A DNA stretch of 64,000 bases from Psychromonas algicola (GCF_004378355.1 NZ_SNUB01000015.1:1-64000); one strand, 5' to 3'; shown: positions 51,886 to 61,414, numbered from the stretch's first letter. Translations and numbers: made by a program. The notes: generated by a model from the sequence alone, not told the origin.

Positions 51886-53079
51886 TTGCAGATTGTAAAT
51901 AATACATCATGGGGAATCAGTCTAATTGGGTTATCTCTGTCAGTTTTTACTTTGCTTAATATCTTTATTAAAGTAGATAAACACAAAACAGATTTATTGC
52001 TCTTTGGCTGGTTAGTGACTCTTAATATCCCTTTATTATTAACCTTATTTGCATACGCTAATTTAGATCTTCACTGGTTAAATATGTTTATCAATCCAAG
52101 TGTGAATTTATTACAAGGACCCATTTTATATACTTATGTTCAGATGTTAATTAGTGGGAATGGCAAATTTAAGTTACCTTATCTTTTACATCTAACCCCA
52201 TTCATATTTTTTTATTTTCTGTTTGTTTTTATGCCACACCTAGTTCCAATCCCTCTACATAATGAACAATCAAATTTAATGCCAGATGTAGAAAATAATA
52301 GTCTTTCTTTATCATTTAAAGCGCTGTTTGGTTTCTTAAATTCACTAATATTCATTGGCTATTCAATAATAACCATTATCTTATTAAGAAAGCATCAGAA
52401 AATAATCAATAAGTTTTTTTCACAAAAAAACAACCAAATCAGTTTAAAATGGATATATTCACTTCCTTTGGTATTTATTATTTTATTGTTTATTAATATT
52501 GCCAATGAAAATAATAACGGAGCTTTTTATCAAACCCCTCCGATGACTTTACATCTTTTATCTTATTTATTTTTTATTATCCTCCTTTGTTTTTTCGGTA
52601 TGAAACAAAAACCTGTGTTTTATCCTGATCCTCTGACCTTAAAGAAAAATTCACTAAATAACCAATTAGCTAAAACAGAAGAAGAGTCAAAACCTAAATG
52701 TGCTTCGACTGCAAATATGCTAATTAATGAAAGCCTAGTTTCAGAAATAATTGTAAAAATGCAGAAGTATATGGAAATTAACAAATCTTACTTAAATCCA
52801 GAATTTTCTATTTATCATTTATCTGAAGAACTCAACATTCCTAGGCGAGCATTATCTCATGTGTTGAATCACGGATTATCTAAGAATTTTTTTCAGTACG
52901 TTAATGAATACAGAGTTGGGGAGGTGAAACGACTATTAGAGAACCCCGAAGAAATGAAGTCAACAATATTAGATCTTGCATTTAAATCTGGGTTTACTTC
53001 TAAATCAAGCTTTAATGGTATTTTTAAGCAGTACTGCCATGTTACGCCTTCACAATATCGTAAGATGGTCAGAAAATGA
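51886..53079 (+). CDS. Membrane-bound AraC-family transcriptional regulator
   Basis: The N-terminal ~240 residues contain seven hydrophobic helices (for example GISLIGLSLSVFTLLNIFI, LLLFGWLVTLNIPLLLTLFAY and WIYSLPLVFIILLFINIA), followed by a linker. The C-terminal AraC DNA-binding domain (about 300-395) has FSIYHLSEELNIPRRALSHV and the signature TILDLAFKSGFTSKSSFNGIF. Such 7TM-AraC proteins read an external or membrane signal directly. The TTG start has AGGAG nine bases upstream. The divergent DUF1566 lipoprotein gene is its obvious candidate target. Confidence 0.88.
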   Translation: MQIVNNTSWGISLIGLSLSVFTLLNIFIKVDKHKTDLLLFGWLVTLNIPLLLTLFAYANLDLHWLNMFINPSVNLLQGPILYTYVQMLISGNGKFKLPYLLHLTPFIFFYFLFVFMPHLVPIPLHNEQSNLMPDVENNSLSLSFKALFGFLNSLIFIGYSIITIILLRKHQKIINKFFSQKNNQISLKWIYSLPLVFIILLFINIANENNNGAFYQTPPMTLHLLSYLFFIILLCFFGMKQKPVFYPDPLTLKKNSLNNQLAKTEEESKPKCASTANMLINESLVSEIIVKMQKYMEINKSYLNPEFSIYHLSEELNIPRRALSHVLNHGLSKNFFQYVNEYRVGEVKRLLENPEEMKSTILDLAFKSGFTSKSSFNGIFKQYCHVTPSQYRKMVRK

Positions 53080-53258
53080 TTTTTATAAATCGTAAATAAG
53101 GGGAGATGGAATTTCCCAGTGATTGCATGCTTTAATAAAGAATGTCGTAGGGTTTGAACGGGATATACTAAAATTACTCTTTGAGTGTAACAGACACTCT
53201 TTCAGTATCATCTGGAGTTAGATGCCCCATTTTATTTAGTGTGATTGGGAGCCGTTGT

Positions 53259-53290
53259 GCAACAACAAATTATATAACGTTTGTTGTTGC
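53259..53290. repeat. Perfect 11-bp inverted repeat
   Basis: GCAACAACAAA (53259-53269) and TTTGTTGTTGC (53280-53290) around a 10-base loop. It lies between the AraC gene and a convergent small gene and may act as their terminator, although there is no long T-tract. Confidence 0.6.
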
Positions 53291-53320
53291 TTTATAAAGT
53301 CAGTTAAATAAATGCTTTAT

Positions 53321-53554
53321 TTATGCTGCAGCATGGAAATTATCTTCGTAATACCATTTAGCTTTAAAACAAAGATATAACCCTAAAGCAAAAGGATAAA
53401 TTCCCATCAGGCGATCAATCCCTTCGAGAATTAAAAATGGTTCATCAGCACCCATAGGAGGCGTTTGTCCGGCTACTGCCATATAGATACCAAGTGCTAA
53501 ACTTACGAAACTTATTCCCAATAATATAGAGATATTAATTTTTAAAAAATTCAT
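53321..53554 (-). CDS. Small membrane protein, 77 aa
   Basis: There are two membrane helices (ISILLGISFVSLALGIYMAVAG and GIYPFALGLYLCFKAKW) separated by a short loop with EPFLILEGIDRLMG. No family is recognised. The ATG is preceded by AGGAAT. It is a single gene with no informative neighbours. Confidence 0.6.
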   Translation of the reverse strand: MNFLKINISILLGISFVSLALGIYMAVAGQTPPMGADEPFLILEGIDRLMGIYPFALGLYLCFKAKWYYEDNFHAAA

Positions 53555-54004
53555 CTTAATTCCTACCTTTTTCAGTCTAAATTAGTCAATAAAATAATTT
53601 GCAGTTCCATTTGCGATTCAATACATCAAATGACCTTTAAATTTAGTGTTTCTAATGCAAGACCCCGTGATAGATACTACGGCAAATGAATCAGATAACT
53701 CACCGTAACAGCTTTAACTAGCATTGTTAGTTATTTACACTAATAATCACTCATAGAGCAGTATTTAAATAAAAACATGTATTGAAAAGTAGAATAAAAA
53801 TCTATAGTAAATTGATTTTGTGAAATTAAATACTGCTTTCAAAGCGTGGTTTTTAACGTATTTAACTTCCCTAGACCTAGGTGTTTTTTGCGGATTAATT
53901 CAATAAATATTAAGGCATTATTTATTTATAATTTTGCTCAAAAAGTCGATTGCTAATAATAAAACTCTCGTTTATATTGCGATCGTTTCTTACCCTTTAA
54001 TTGG
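53555..54004. other. 450-base intergenic region before gss
   Basis: AT-rich, with no coding frame, tRNA or strong hairpin seen. It carries the promoters of the small membrane-protein gene (left) and of gss (right). TTGATTGGATG directly precedes the gss start, without a strong ribosome site. Confidence 0.4.
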
Positions 54005-55903
54005 ATGACAATCTTGTCTAATAAATTAGCTCCTTGTTCTTTTGGCACCTTGCTTGGCTATGCGCCTGGTGGGGTTGCAGCTTATTCTAGTGACTATGAC
54101 ACTGCCAGTGATCTTGAGTATCCTAACCGCAGTGCTTTTCGTAGTTATATTGATGGCATTTACATGGGATATAAATGGCAATGCGTTGAATTTGCCCGCC
54201 GCTGGATGTATCTAAATCATGGTTATATTTTTGATGATGTCGCCATGGCGTATGAGATATTCAATTTACGATCAGTACGTGATATTGCATCGAATACCCG
54301 TTTGCCTTTGCAAGCCTTTAGCAACGGCAGCAAACGTCATCCTCAACCCGGTTCATTATTGATTTGGGAGCAAGGTGGTGAGTTTGAACAAACAGGGCAT
54401 GTTGCCATTGTGACAGAAGTATTTGCCGACAAAATTCGCATCGCAGAGCAAAATTTAGATCATCACGTATGGCCTGAAGGGCAAAACTATAGCCGCGAAT
54501 TAGAAGCAAGGATCAGTGAAGAGGGCGAGTACTGGATTGCTTGCTCATTTAATGACGTGTTGATTCTAGGTTGGATGATACAAACGGAAGACGATCAAGA
54601 TGCAGAAATTAGCGTAGAGACTAACAAAAAACTGTTTGCGTTAGCTAGTCATCAAGCAAAACCAATAGTTGGAAAAGATAAGCCTTGGCTTAATATTGCC
54701 AATCAAGATGAAGCGGCTTATGTAAAAGCATTAAATGGCCATAAATTAAGTACCGATCTTGACGATCAGTATCGTTATTATGTGTTATCAAAAACAGCGC
54801 AAGATACCCTGCGCAGAGCAACCAATGAGCTTCACGGTTTGTTTATGCACGCAACGGATTACGTGTTGGATAACGAAGCGTTATTAGAGAAATTTAACCT
54901 ACCGCGTGCCTTGCTAGCAAAAATCAGACAATCTTGGGATAACCGATTAAATCAGTTGATCACAAGCCGCTTCGATTTTGCCATGACAACAGAAGGGTTA
55001 AAGGTTTACGAATATAACTGTGATTCCGCTTCCTGTTATATGGAAGGGGCCAAAATCCAAGGTAAATGGGCGCATCATTACGGTGTTCATGAAGGCGAAG
55101 ATGCAGGTAAGGATCTATTTAAACAACTCGTTCAAGCATGGCAAAAAAGTCAGGTAAAAGGGCTGATACATATTCTTCATGATGATGATCCAGAAGAAAA
55201 ATATCACGCTTTATTTATTCAACAAACATTAAAAGCTGCAGGTATTAAAAGTCGCATGATTGCAGGGATTGATTCCTTAACATGGGATGAACTAGGTAAT
55301 GTAGTGGATGCCAATGGTGACGTATTGAATTGGGTTTGGAAAACATGGTCATGGGAAACTGCATTAGACCAAATCCGCGTTGAATGTGAATCCGATGAAG
55401 CAGAGCCTGAACATTTTCAGCCTTTATCTAAAACCGGAAAAACACCAAGACTTGCCGATGTGTTATTGCATAAAAACATCATGATCTTTGAACCGTTATG
55501 GACCTTGATCCCAAGTAACAAAGCGATATTGCCTGTACTTTGGTCATTATTCCCTAATCATCCATTATTATTGCAAGCAGACTTTGAATTAAATGAAGAG
55601 TTGAAAGCAAAGGGTTATGTAAGCAAACCGATAGTAGGGCGATGCGGTGCAAATATTGAATTAGTCGACGAGGAACAAAGCGTCATAGAAGCCACGGGGG
55701 GGAACTTCGCCGCGCAAGATAATATCTACCAAGCTTTATTCCCATTGCCGTTAGTGGAGGGTCAATACGTGCAGGTATGTACTTTCACTGCTGCAGGGAA
55801 ATATGCAGGCAGTTGTTTACGTGTTGATTCGTCGATGATCATTAATAAAGACAGTGATTGTCTGGCATTACGGTTTGTGAATGACGAGGATGTTTTGCAG
55901 TAA
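54005..55903 (+). CDS. gss: Bifunctional glutathionylspermidine amidase/synthetase
   Basis: This enzyme joins glutathione to spermidine with ATP and also hydrolyses the product. The N-terminal CHAP amidase domain (about 1-195) has the nucleophile Cys60 in YKWQCVEFARRW (Cys59 in E. coli) and His in TGHVAIV. The C-terminal ATP-grasp synthetase domain (about 220-625) shows FDFAMTTEGLKVYEYNCDSASC, WVWKTWSWETAL, EPLWTLIPSNKAILP and VGRCGANIEL. The length of 632 residues fits the full bifunctional form. It is monocistronic. Confidence 0.96.
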   Translation: MTILSNKLAPCSFGTLLGYAPGGVAAYSSDYDTASDLEYPNRSAFRSYIDGIYMGYKWQCVEFARRWMYLNHGYIFDDVAMAYEIFNLRSVRDIASNTRLPLQAFSNGSKRHPQPGSLLIWEQGGEFEQTGHVAIVTEVFADKIRIAEQNLDHHVWPEGQNYSRELEARISEEGEYWIACSFNDVLILGWMIQTEDDQDAEISVETNKKLFALASHQAKPIVGKDKPWLNIANQDEAAYVKALNGHKLSTDLDDQYRYYVLSKTAQDTLRRATNELHGLFMHATDYVLDNEALLEKFNLPRALLAKIRQSWDNRLNQLITSRFDFAMTTEGLKVYEYNCDSASCYMEGAKIQGKWAHHYGVHEGEDAGKDLFKQLVQAWQKSQVKGLIHILHDDDPEEKYHALFIQQTLKAAGIKSRMIAGIDSLTWDELGNVVDANGDVLNWVWKTWSWETALDQIRVECESDEAEPEHFQPLSKTGKTPRLADVLLHKNIMIFEPLWTLIPSNKAILPVLWSLFPNHPLLLQADFELNEELKAKGYVSKPIVGRCGANIELVDEEQSVIEATGGNFAAQDNIYQALFPLPLVEGQYVQVCTFTAAGKYAGSCLRVDSSMIINKDSDCLALRFVNDEDVLQ

Positions 55904-55976
55904 GAGATGACTGGTTGATCTTTGGTTGTATTTTGTATTAGCTCATTGCGGTGGGCTTTTTTGTTTTTTATTTTGG

Positions 55977-56310
55977 CTTTGATTTATAGATTTAGATGGT
56001 GGCTCGTCTGCGCTCGTCGAGGCTGTTTGATATTTATTCGCTTGGTGTTTCGCCCTGTCGGCGACTTTACTTTCTCTCTGCCAGCAGAGAAAGTAAGCAA
56101 AGAGACTGGTCCCGACTCGTTTTTTTATCTGAATAAATAGCTACCTTCTTAACGCACCGTTCATACGCCACATCCCTGTGGCGAACTGAACTAGCAACGG
56201 CAAAGGGCACGCAGAGCTTAGCCCGCTCATAACACTATGCTGCCGCATAAATCGCTCCATGCCTTTACTTGCTAAAGGCATCTATTGATTCAGAAAAACG
56301 AAGACGGGAG
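55977..56310 (+). repeat. Dispersed repeat element, long copy, forward orientation
   Basis: Conserved blocks in order: GGCTCGTCTGCGCTCGTCG, TTTCGCCCTGTCGGCGAC, an interrupted AGAGAAAGTAAGCAAAGA, TTCTTAACGCACCGTTCATAC, ATCCCTGTGGCGAACTGAA, then TCTATTGATTCAG. The same blocks occur in reverse at 61677-61975 and 62072-62400. Any open frames here follow the repeat and not a gene. The remaining bases between gss and the next gene (55904-56421) contain only GCGGTGGGCTTTTTTG, a half-terminator-like string. Confidence 0.85.
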
Positions 56311-56421
56311 GGCTAGATGTAGCCACTTTGCGTATCGTTATTTATTAACTTATTGAGATTATTGATTGTAACTAATGGCTGTCCATTGCTTTCTAGATTG
56401 CAGTTGCTTGTTTGGCATTAA

Positions 56422-57336
56422 TTACGGATACTGCCTTGCTAGACTCAATATATCTTTAATTTTAACATGGACATATTTAAGAAATATATTGATCTCACTT
56501 AGCTCTAGATTTTTCTGATTTGTTGTAATGCTTGATGGTGTCGCATGTAAAAGCTTACTTGTGTACGAATAGATATATTCATACTCGTCACCTAAGTCGA
56601 CTTTTTTTGCCATATCACACCAGTTCCAACGGCTAGGGATAAGAAGTTTAATGTCGTTAGATATTGAAGACGAAAAACTAGCCTTTTCGTTTTCAAGCTC
56701 AGTAATGGATCTTGTAATAACTGGTAACTGTTTATTCTCAACTAAATGAGCTTGAAAACTATACCCATTTGATTTTGCTTCCTCAGCATAAATAGAGAAA
56801 TGTCGAGCTGCTTTGTCATCAATCTTTTTCATTACGAAAGAGCTTAGATTAAAAGCTTCTTTCTCTTTTATTTTAGAATTCGTAATGTTATTAAGTTTTT
56901 TAAGCTCCTCTTTCATTATTGCTTTTTCTTCATTTTCAAACTTTTTCAAGAGTAGAACCTCTCGCTCAGTTTGAGTTTTACAATCTTTCCAATACCTCAG
57001 TTGGGTGTCAATTAATCGGCTGTAGTAAACCAAACCATATCGTGAATCCATCTTAAACAATAGCAACCAAACAGACATCTCAAAAATGTATCTTGTCACT
57101 GCTAATATGCTCATTGTTTCTATGTAGTTAAAATTCTGTTCCGTAAACAATCTTAACTTAACTAAGCTATCTCCCATTGCCGAGCGACACCATGAGTCAG
57201 CGTCAAACTTCATCCTTTCAGTAACTGCGGCATCTTTCCGAACCCTTGAAGCTTCGTCATTAAGTTGTGGTTGGAGTTCTGTTATAAGCGTTATTAAAGT
57301 CGATATTTGACCTTCTATATTTAAATTCATAATCAT
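56422..57336 (-). CDS. Hypothetical protein, DUF5677-like, partner of the ATPase
   Basis: This 304-residue, mostly helical protein has no signal peptide. The region ILAVTRYIFEMSVWLLLFKM, the following SRLIDTQLRYW and the late motif YSYTSKLLHATPSSI (about 260-275) resemble DUF5677-type helical proteins, where a conserved S...HA segment is typical. Such proteins often accompany defence ATPases and may act as RNA- or nucleotide-targeting effectors; that is inference. It starts 68 bases after the ATPase gene on the same strand. AT-rich codon use differs from the neighbouring gss. Confidence 0.55.
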   Translation of the reverse strand: MIMNLNIEGQISTLITLITELQPQLNDEASRVRKDAAVTERMKFDADSWCRSAMGDSLVKLRLFTEQNFNYIETMSILAVTRYIFEMSVWLLLFKMDSRYGLVYYSRLIDTQLRYWKDCKTQTEREVLLLKKFENEEKAIMKEELKKLNNITNSKIKEKEAFNLSSFVMKKIDDKAARHFSIYAEEAKSNGYSFQAHLVENKQLPVITRSITELENEKASFSSSISNDIKLLIPSRWNWCDMAKKVDLGDEYEYIYSYTSKLLHATPSSITTNQKNLELSEINIFLKYVHVKIKDILSLARQYP

Positions 57337-57404
57337 CTCTGCTTTGCCAAGTTCGCGTGCTTTGACTTGTTATATTCGGATTTTAATTCTGTCATAGTAT
57401 GACT

Positions 57405-60020
57405 CTATAGCGCTTGGTCTAGGCTTTCTAGAGCAAAGATAATCGTAGACACAGTATTTCTATCAAACTCTGCTCGGTCATTTTCTTCGTGCGTGCCTTT
57501 ATTTAAATATTGCCATTCACGTGAATCACCACTCATTCCAACTAATGAGTTAAGAGGATCAAATATTTTACTCTTATCTGGGTCGGAAAAATTAGCCTTA
57601 CCAATTTTAGCTTTAAGTTGTTCAGATAAATTTCTCAGTTCTATTGGAGCGTTATGGCCTCGTAACTTTAAACTCAAGTTTCCGTCCCCAAATTTACTCA
57701 CATAACGCCATACTTTACCTTTCGTCAATGACTCCATTGCTTTTCGTGATTTTGATAGAGCCTCTCTAACTTCATTTCTATCAAAGTGCTCCCTAGCCGC
57801 AATAATGTAGTTTCGAGGCGCACAGTTAAAATCTACACGAATATGAGATTCATCAAGCCTAGGTAAAAAAGTCAGCGTTTGAGACTGAGCAGCAACTCGG
57901 GCTGGCAGCAGATTTTGAATGTCCTTGAAGAATTCTTCGCCGTGGCACGTCAATATAATCTGTTTTCCTGAAAAATACTGATCTTCAAATAGGGTATGTC
58001 TAATTGACTCTCTATGGTCGTCATCAATCGCATTCACAGGGTCATCAAAAATTAGCATTGGGCAATTTTCTTTCAGGTTCTTTGAAAGGAGAATAGCAAG
58101 TCCAATGCAACGAATATGGCCTTCACTAAGCACGTGTAAAGGATCATAGAACTGATCTGGGTTGCTCTGAAATGATATTTCTAGGCGTTGATTTTGAGTC
58201 AGGGGGAATTTAACTGTGGCTAAAAGTTCAGAAGGCAAATCGTTCCGATTAAATGAATTGTATAGTTGAACAACCCTCTCTCCTAAATCAGCTACAAGTT
58301 TTCCTGGAAGTGCATCCTTATAAAAATTAAGGCGTGTAACTAACTTTGTATAAGCTATCGATATGGCTTGATTTCTTTGAATGCTAGCAATTTCAGCTTG
58401 AACATCTGAAATCAACTGAGCATTCTCAACATCGAAGCTAACGATTGTTCTCTGAGCAGCTTGAATTGCTTGACTGGCTGTCTGTCTTCGAGTTTGAAGC
58501 ACGGTAATATTGCGTGAAAATTCGCGCAATCGATTTAGTTCTGTTTGTTTCGTTGCACGTAATTGAGTAACTTGTGCAATTTCTTTGTCTGCTCCCTCGA
58601 GTTGCTGAACTTGTGACCGTAGGTGTTGCCATAGAGTGTAACCATCATGAGATGGTTGCTGTAATCTATTCCACCATTCAGTATTTTCTTGAAAATTGGG
58701 TGATATTTGATAATGCGTAAGCACATTGTTAGAAAATTGACTATAACAGATATTTACTATTTGAGTTAGTAAAAGTAATTCTTGATTTGTTGTTTGCTCT
58801 AATTGCTGAAGTAATTGTTGCCGCTCAGCCAAATACTGAAGTTTTTGTAACTCTTCACTTGAGTGAATAAATGGGTTTACTGCGACTTGGTTAAGCGGAG
58901 TTTTGCAAGCAGGGCAGTTATTTGGACTGCTTTGTTGCACTTGGGTAACAGCATCATAAAGGTTTTTGTATGATAATTGCTGACTGGCGCTTGCTAACTC
59001 CTGACGAATGGAGCCAACTTCATTTAGATGATTAGTGACCTTAACACCTAAATCGTCCAATGTAGCCAGACTCAAAGAAGATTTGATGGGTAAAGGCTGC
59101 TGTAATTCAGATTCTATCTGAGAAATTAGGCCAACACTTTCATCACACCCAAGTAATTCTAGAACCACTTGGTTAAAGTCTGAGCCTTCGCGGTAATTGC
59201 TAGCTAAGGTTTGCTCATCAGTACTAATTCTTACTAACTCAGCGTTATTAGTATCTAGTTGCTGTTTAGCTCCATCAAGTGCTTGGCGCTTTTGAGCCAA
59301 TAATGTTGCTTTTTGGCCCACAAGGTCAATATATCTTGGATCAATTTCAGCCGTAAACTTGCGAACAAACTCAGTAAAAGAATCTAGACCAAAAAGTGTT
59401 GATATTAACTCTGTTTGCTTAGCCGGAACTTGAGCTGCAATTCTTGAAAAGTTATCTATTCTATTTTTCTCAACAAAACAAAATCGATAAAGAGCGTCAT
59501 CTGAAATAATAGGAATTTCCTGACCTTCTGCATTTACCCCTAGAAGCTTTGGAGCGCTAAAGCTATCTACATACGCATTTTTCAAATATCTTTGCTGGTC
59601 TCTAAAACGCTTGCTCTCTGCCTCTGCAACATTTCCCAATAGTGAATACTCGAGAGCCTCGCAAAAACTTGATTTACCTGTTCCATTTGGGCCATAAATT
59701 AGAACTAAGTTACTGCTAAGGTCGAAACGCTCTTCCCTAGAAAAGCCACGAAATGGGCCTACTGATAAACTCTTAAGTTGAGTTATGGGTGAGTTATCAA
59801 CAGCTAGATCTTCTGGTAACGGTTGAATCTCTACGCTTAAATTATTCCAATGATTTTGAGCAAGTTGAACAACGGCTCTGATTCGCTGGCCTTGATGGGT
59901 TCCAAGCGGTATCAAATCGTCTAGGTTTTGAATAATGAGATTGGCTAATTTACGCTCATCGTCGGTAACAGTACCTTCATTGAGAGTTTGTAAAAATCTA
60001 AAGTACTCAGCATGGACCAT
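57405..60020 (-). CDS. Rad50/RecF-like AAA ATPase with zinc-hook motif, putative defence protein
   Basis: The 871-residue protein is an SMC-type ATPase: Walker A GPNGTGKSS (110-118), ABC signature LSEGHI (631-636), Walker B MLIFDDP (655-661) and H-loop TCHGEE (691-696). Between them lie two long Gln/Leu-rich coiled coils that meet at CPAC (369-372), a Rad50-like zinc hook. The ~130 residues after the ATPase core contain FDRNEVREALSKSRKAMESL and QYLNKGTHEENDRAEFD, a pattern like HEPN/Abi-type C-terminal domains. The overall shape recalls RloC-like anticodon nucleases and other anti-phage ATPases. It precedes the DUF5677-like gene and lies in an accessory island. The ATG at 60020 has AGGA six bases upstream. 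Confidence 0.8.
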   Translation of the reverse strand: MVHAEYFRFLQTLNEGTVTDDERKLANLIIQNLDDLIPLGTHQGQRIRAVVQLAQNHWNNLSVEIQPLPEDLAVDNSPITQLKSLSVGPFRGFSREERFDLSSNLVLIYGPNGTGKSSFCEALEYSLLGNVAEAESKRFRDQQRYLKNAYVDSFSAPKLLGVNAEGQEIPIISDDALYRFCFVEKNRIDNFSRIAAQVPAKQTELISTLFGLDSFTEFVRKFTAEIDPRYIDLVGQKATLLAQKRQALDGAKQQLDTNNAELVRISTDEQTLASNYREGSDFNQVVLELLGCDESVGLISQIESELQQPLPIKSSLSLATLDDLGVKVTNHLNEVGSIRQELASASQQLSYKNLYDAVTQVQQSSPNNCPACKTPLNQVAVNPFIHSSEELQKLQYLAERQQLLQQLEQTTNQELLLLTQIVNICYSQFSNNVLTHYQISPNFQENTEWWNRLQQPSHDGYTLWQHLRSQVQQLEGADKEIAQVTQLRATKQTELNRLREFSRNITVLQTRRQTASQAIQAAQRTIVSFDVENAQLISDVQAEIASIQRNQAISIAYTKLVTRLNFYKDALPGKLVADLGERVVQLYNSFNRNDLPSELLATVKFPLTQNQRLEISFQSNPDQFYDPLHVLSEGHIRCIGLAILLSKNLKENCPMLIFDDPVNAIDDDHRESIRHTLFEDQYFSGKQIILTCHGEEFFKDIQNLLPARVAAQSQTLTFLPRLDESHIRVDFNCAPRNYIIAAREHFDRNEVREALSKSRKAMESLTKGKVWRYVSKFGDGNLSLKLRGHNAPIELRNLSEQLKAKIGKANFSDPDKSKIFDPLNSLVGMSGDSREWQYLNKGTHEENDRAEFDRNTVSTIIFALESLDQAL

Positions 60021-60109
60021 GTAACATCCTTATTTTTACAATAATAATTACCTTAAAAATTCAGTAATTATTCTAGATTAAACACTAGCCTTAAATATTG
60101 CAGCGAGTA

Positions 60110-60218
60110 TATAACGCCGCAAGCAGCTGCGGCTTTGTAGTGGATTGTTTTGTGGTAGCGTAACGCAAACCGCAAAAAAAGTAGCGAAAAAGCCGTCAGA
60201 CTGACTTGCCTTGTTATA
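60110..60218 (-). mobile_element. Integron-type attC (59-base element-like) recombination site
   Basis: Outer boxes TATAAC (60110-60115) and GTTATA (60213-60218) are exact inverted copies. Just inside lie CAAG/CTTG, and then CGGCTTT/AAAGCCG pairing, giving a folded arm of imperfect symmetry over 109 bases, like long Vibrio-type attC sites. It sits five bases past the stop of the VOC gene, exactly where an attC follows a cassette gene. A matching boundary GTTATAG occurs at 61012-61018 (minus strand) upstream of the DUF1801 gene, so the two genes plus this site look like one cassette. No integrase gene is in the window. Confidence 0.7.
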
Positions 60219-60220
60219 GC

Positions 60221-60616
60221 TTAACTTGCGACTGCTGTACATAACTCTAATAGAATACCAGACGGGCAGCGAACGTAGGAAACAACTTGCCCCCACGGTT
60301 TTGTTTCGGGCGATTTTAGTTCAACAGCACCATATTGTATTGCGCGCTGATGAATGGCACCAACATCATCGGTTACAAGTACTATTTCAATGCCTAATGG
60401 CTTACCAGAGTCAGTAGAACTGATATACCCCCCAGAGAAATTTGATAATCCTAACTCATGAGACGCAAAGGCCAGAACTGTTTCACCAGTATCCAATTCA
60501 CCATAATCATTTTCGTCAGTGATAAAGCGTCGCTTCATTTCAAATGCTTTTTCAAAAAATGACAAAGCAACATCTACATCACGAACATAATTTATTGTGT
60601 ATCCAAATTTTACCAT
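60221..60616 (-). CDS. VOC / glyoxalase-family protein
   Basis: This 131-residue single-module vicinal-oxygen-chelate protein has the paired beta-alpha-beta-beta-beta layout. It opens VKFGYTINYVRDVDVALSFFEKAF and ends WGQVVSYVRCPSGILLELC, where the Glu of LLELC is the usual metal ligand. VOC members include glyoxalase I, fosfomycin- and bleomycin-resistance proteins and dioxygenases; the substrate is not evident. VOC genes are frequent integron cargo. Here it follows a DUF1801 gene by 13 bases and is followed at once by an attC-like site. Confidence 0.88.
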   Translation of the reverse strand: MVKFGYTINYVRDVDVALSFFEKAFEMKRRFITDENDYGELDTGETVLAFASHELGLSNFSGGYISSTDSGKPLGIEIVLVTDDVGAIHQRAIQYGAVELKSPETKPWGQVVSYVRCPSGILLELCTAVAS

Positions 60617-60629
60617 TCGATAGCTTCCT

Positions 60630-60989
60630 TTAGCTGTTCACTGCTTGATTTACAAAGTACTCGGTATTTTTTTGAACGATATCGTCACCTGTGTATATTT
60701 TTAGGTGCCGCCTCTTTTTACCCCCACCCTCCAAGATAGAATCCGTATCAATAAAGTCAGCCCCATTACTGAATTCAATTGAAATATGTTCTTTGTATGT
60801 ATAAATGCCTCCAATCAATGAACTGGAAGCATTAAAAACCAAACCACCGTACTTAATACCTTCAATTAATTCTTTATTGGCCTTTAAGAATATATTTCTT
60901 ATTGAAATCACCATGTCGAACTGCTCAGGTGATATGGATTGTATATCAGAAAAGAAATCGTTTATTCTTTCATCATTTGAAATATTCAT
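60630..60989 (-). CDS. DUF1801-family protein, 119 aa
   Basis: This is a small alpha/beta protein with ISPEQFDMVISIRNIFLKANKELIEGIKYGGLVF near the start and YKEHISIEFSNGADFIDT, then KKRRHLKIYTGDDI, matching the DUF1801/YdhG-like fold. The function is unknown. Family members are common in gene cassettes and in accessory DNA. It is co-directional with the VOC gene and lies just inside the presumed cassette boundary at 61012-61018. Confidence 0.82.
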   Translation of the reverse strand: MNISNDERINDFFSDIQSISPEQFDMVISIRNIFLKANKELIEGIKYGGLVFNASSSLIGGIYTYKEHISIEFSNGADFIDTDSILEGGGKKRRHLKIYTGDDIVQKNTEYFVNQAVNS

Positions 60990-61179
60990 ATTCCTCTTTG
61001 CCTGAATTTTGGGGAGCTATAACAGTACATTATCCATAATTCACGATAAGAACGGGTTATGGAATATCAAAAATAGTAAAACAATAATAATCAAAACACT
61101 ATCTGTCAAAGCTTTATAGAGAAATAAGTCATTTTTTTATGTTTATTGAGAGGTAATTAGCTTTGTGAAAACTAAGCAC

Positions 61180-61217
61180 TGCGCCATACTCAGCTCTTTT
61201 GTTCTGAGTATGACGCA
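61180..61217. terminator. 14-base inverted repeat, possible terminator
   Basis: TGCGCCATACTCAG (61180-61193) and CTGAGTATGACGCA (61204-61217) pair with one mismatch around a 10-base loop; CTTAAAAAATT follows. Confidence 0.6.
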
Positions 61218-61414
61218 GGCCTTAAAAAATTAAATACTATAAATCAAGTGATTAGAAGTTTAACCATGTAGAAAGTGTGCATGTTAATGCTCACTTTCCA
61301 CACAAAACATAACACGATGGCCTAAAGCTTATTACAACGATGCAAAAAGCATAACAACAGTAATAAGTCTCCATTATTCAAGCTAGCTAAACGGGCGCAG
61401 ACGAGCCTGATATT

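Noticed and set aside
55922-56140. Open frame of 72 codons downstream of gss
   Set aside because: It lies wholly within the dispersed repeat, has no ribosome site, and its sequence is explained by the conserved repeat blocks.
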